Shown here: in pieces, positions 11,906-13,183 of the stretch
Layout of the letters: every line of letters begins with the position of its first letter
Numbering within the stretch: position 1 is the first letter of the stretch
Origin: Corallococcus sp. CAG:1435
GTDB lineage: Bacteria; Bacillota; Clostridia; Christensenellales; CAG-314
DNA: 13,183 nucleotides
NCBI GenBank assembly: GCA_000433775.1
Contig: HF998454.1
Span: 20,508 to 33,690, forward strand
Reading direction: 5' to 3'
Translations under genes and position numbers: made by a program
The notes under the pieces: generated by a model
What the model was told of the DNA's origin: nothing
What the model saw: only the letters and a program-made list of their open reading frames with translations
Database searches by the model: none

Positions 11906-13183
11906 ATGAAGCGCAAATTCCTGGCAGTGGCAATAGTGTTGTGCATGACGCTTGTTTTGGCGCTGACGGCTTGTACGCCTACCTACACGCTCACACTGTA
12001 CGATCAAGACGGAAAAACTGTGCTTGGCACGGTAGAGGCAAAGGAGGGCAGCGCACCTGTAAAACCTGCCGATCCGAAAAAAGACGGCTTTGTGTTTGAC
12101 GGATGGTACGTAACGCCCACCAGCACAAAGGCATACGACTTCACAGCGCCTTTGACGGAAGACGCAGCGGCGTATGCACATTGGAAGACGGAAGGTTACG
12201 AAGACAGCAGAAACTGGGTAATTGTCGGCTCGGGAATCGGCTGGACGGCTGAAGAAGCCATATCTTTCGAAAAAGTGGAAGGCAGCGGCAATGTCTTTGA
12301 AGTTACCGTAGACGTAAATTTGGGCGATGAACTCAAATGCACGGTTTTGAACCCCGACGGCGTTTTGGACTACAACAATGCCGACGGCGCCAATGTCGGT
12401 TTCGACCTGTTGACCGACCCCGACGGAAACTTCGATGAAGGCAGCGGCTTGGGCGATGCACCCAAAAACATTATCTGCGCCAACGCAGGCAACTACACCT
12501 TCACGTTGACGACGGATCCCGTCAACAGCAACAACTCTCTTTCCGCAGTGCGCAACGGCGACGTTGTGGGTGGCAACGAACCCACCGGTGTGGTAATGAC
12601 CTACTACATCAAGGGCGACAAAATCACCAACTGGAAAGACTTTATCAATGCAGGAACAACCCTTAAAGAAACAACGACGGAAGGCGTGTACACAATTTCC
12701 GTGTACATGGTAGAAGGCGACTCCTTCATGTTTGCATCTTTGCAAACTGAAGACGGCGTAACAACGGCGGGCACGGTGTACATAAAGTACGTCAACCTCG
12801 ACGAAGATTCCAAAGCGTTGTTTGAAGACAGCGGCGGAAACATGATAACCAAGGCGGCGGGAATGTACTCCTTCACCTACAATGTGGAAACTGCCGTTTT
12901 GTCTGCAACGGTAGATACTACCTACACGCCGGAACCTGCCGACTACTACATTGACGGAACCTTTGTAGAAGGTATGTCGTGGGAAGGTTACTGCTTCAAC
13001 GAAGATTACAAACTCGTTCAGGATGCGGAAAATCCCCACGTGTACACTTTGGAACACGTTCACCTTCCCGAAGGCAGCGAACTTATAATTCAGGCGTTTA
13101 AGGAAGGCGCAACGGAACGTGGCGAATGGGGCACCGATACCTACACGGGACTTGGAAACTATCAGTACGCAAACCTCTTCAAC
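11906..13183 (+). CDS. Surface lipoprotein with Flg_new repeat and starch-binding-like modules, 3' end outside window
   Basis: 426 residues are visible and the frame is still open at the window end. A lipoprotein signal (hydrophobic 5-20, lipobox LTAC, lipidated Cys23) places it on the outer face of the membrane. Residues about 27-93 form one Listeria-Bacteroides (Flg_new/InlB B-type) repeat with the typical GFVFDGWY and ending AHW. Three modules follow (about 103-205, 230-337 and 346-426+). Each opens with an aromatic beta-strand (NWVIVG, TYYIKG, DYYIDG) and the first two close with a 'aGnYtFtl'-like strand (GNYTFTLTT, GMYSFTYNV). This resembles SusE/SusF-type starch-binding domains, so binding of alpha-glucan or another glycan is inferred. 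The sequence is acidic and rich in Trp/Tyr, as in glycan-binding proteins. AAGGAGG at 11894-11900 lies 5 bases before ATG. The second half probably holds more modules or a catalytic domain. Confidence 0.82.
   Translation, partial: MKRKFLAVAIVLCMTLVLALTACTPTYTLTLYDQDGKTVLGTVEAKEGSAPVKPADPKKDGFVFDGWYVTPTSTKAYDFTAPLTEDAAAYAHWKTEGYEDSRNWVIVGSGIGWTAEEAISFEKVEGSGNVFEVTVDVNLGDELKCTVLNPDGVLDYNNADGANVGFDLLTDPDGNFDEGSGLGDAPKNIICANAGNYTFTLTTDPVNSNNSLSAVRNGDVVGGNEPTGVVMTYYIKGDKITNWKDFINAGTTLKETTTEGVYTISVYMVEGDSFMFASLQTEDGVTTAGTVYIKYVNLDEDSKALFEDSGGNMITKAAGMYSFTYNVETAVLSATVDTTYTPEPADYYIDGTFVEGMSWEGYCFNEDYKLVQDAENPHVYTLEHVHLPEGSELIIQAFKEGATERGEWGTDTYTGLGNYQYANLFN

Noticed and set aside
11852..13063. A 403-codon minus-strand frame opposite the last lipoprotein
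   Set aside because: It is the antisense shadow of a gene with a good ribosome binding site, lipobox and domain structure. Its composition (Val, Phe, His, Cys, Arg) is typical of antisense translation, and no start signal is seen near 13063.

Overview
The window looks like a chromosomal segment of a low-to-moderate GC Gram-positive bacterium, probably an uncultured gut-type member of the Clostridia. The evidence is purine-rich AGGAGG-type ribosome binding sites, sigma-A-like promoters with 17-bp spacers, two lipoproteins with clear lipoboxes, an AmaP/Asp23-type membrane protein, a tRNA with encoded CCA, and a Listeria-Bacteroides (Flg_new) repeat. The species cannot be read from the sequence alone.

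Layout. (1) Positions 1-448, minus strand: a dUTPase cut by the window edge inside its last motif. (2) Positions 1006-6345, plus strand: an operon behind two tandem promoters. It encodes a xylose-isomerase-like TIM-barrel protein, a lipoprotein solute-binding protein, a 601-residue permease with two fused permease halves, and a MalK/FbpC-type ATPase, and it ends in a strong terminator. The transporter has the architecture of the ferric-ion (Fbp) / hexose-phosphate (Afu) families; the isomerase in front argues for a sugar or sugar-phosphate substrate. (3) Positions 6799-9069, plus strand: a cytoplasmic family 2 glycoside hydrolase overlapping tadA (tRNA adenosine deaminase) by 4 bases. (4) Positions 9404-10420, minus strand: an AmaP-like protein behind a perfect consensus promoter, with two palindromes upstream and a long leader holding a 9-codon ORF and two more palindromes. 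(5) Positions 10559-10893: tRNA-Thr(GGT), followed by three tandem terminator-like repeats. The first forms a 22-bp perfect inverted repeat with the tRNA 3' end. (6) Positions 10922-11644: two broken genes, one recognisable as a phage tail-type protein, which suggests an eroded prophage beside a tRNA. (7) Positions 11819-13183, plus strand: a promoter carrying two spaced palindromes, then a lipoprotein with an Flg_new domain and three tandem modules resembling starch-binding (SusE/SusF-like) domains, cut by the window end.

Three loci concern carbohydrate use (isomerase plus ABC importer, intracellular glycosidase, surface glycan-binding lipoprotein). They are separated by housekeeping genes and are not one operon. 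The most unusual features are the tRNA-Thr repeat structure with its phage debris, and the densely palindromic control regions of the amaP-like gene and the final lipoprotein.
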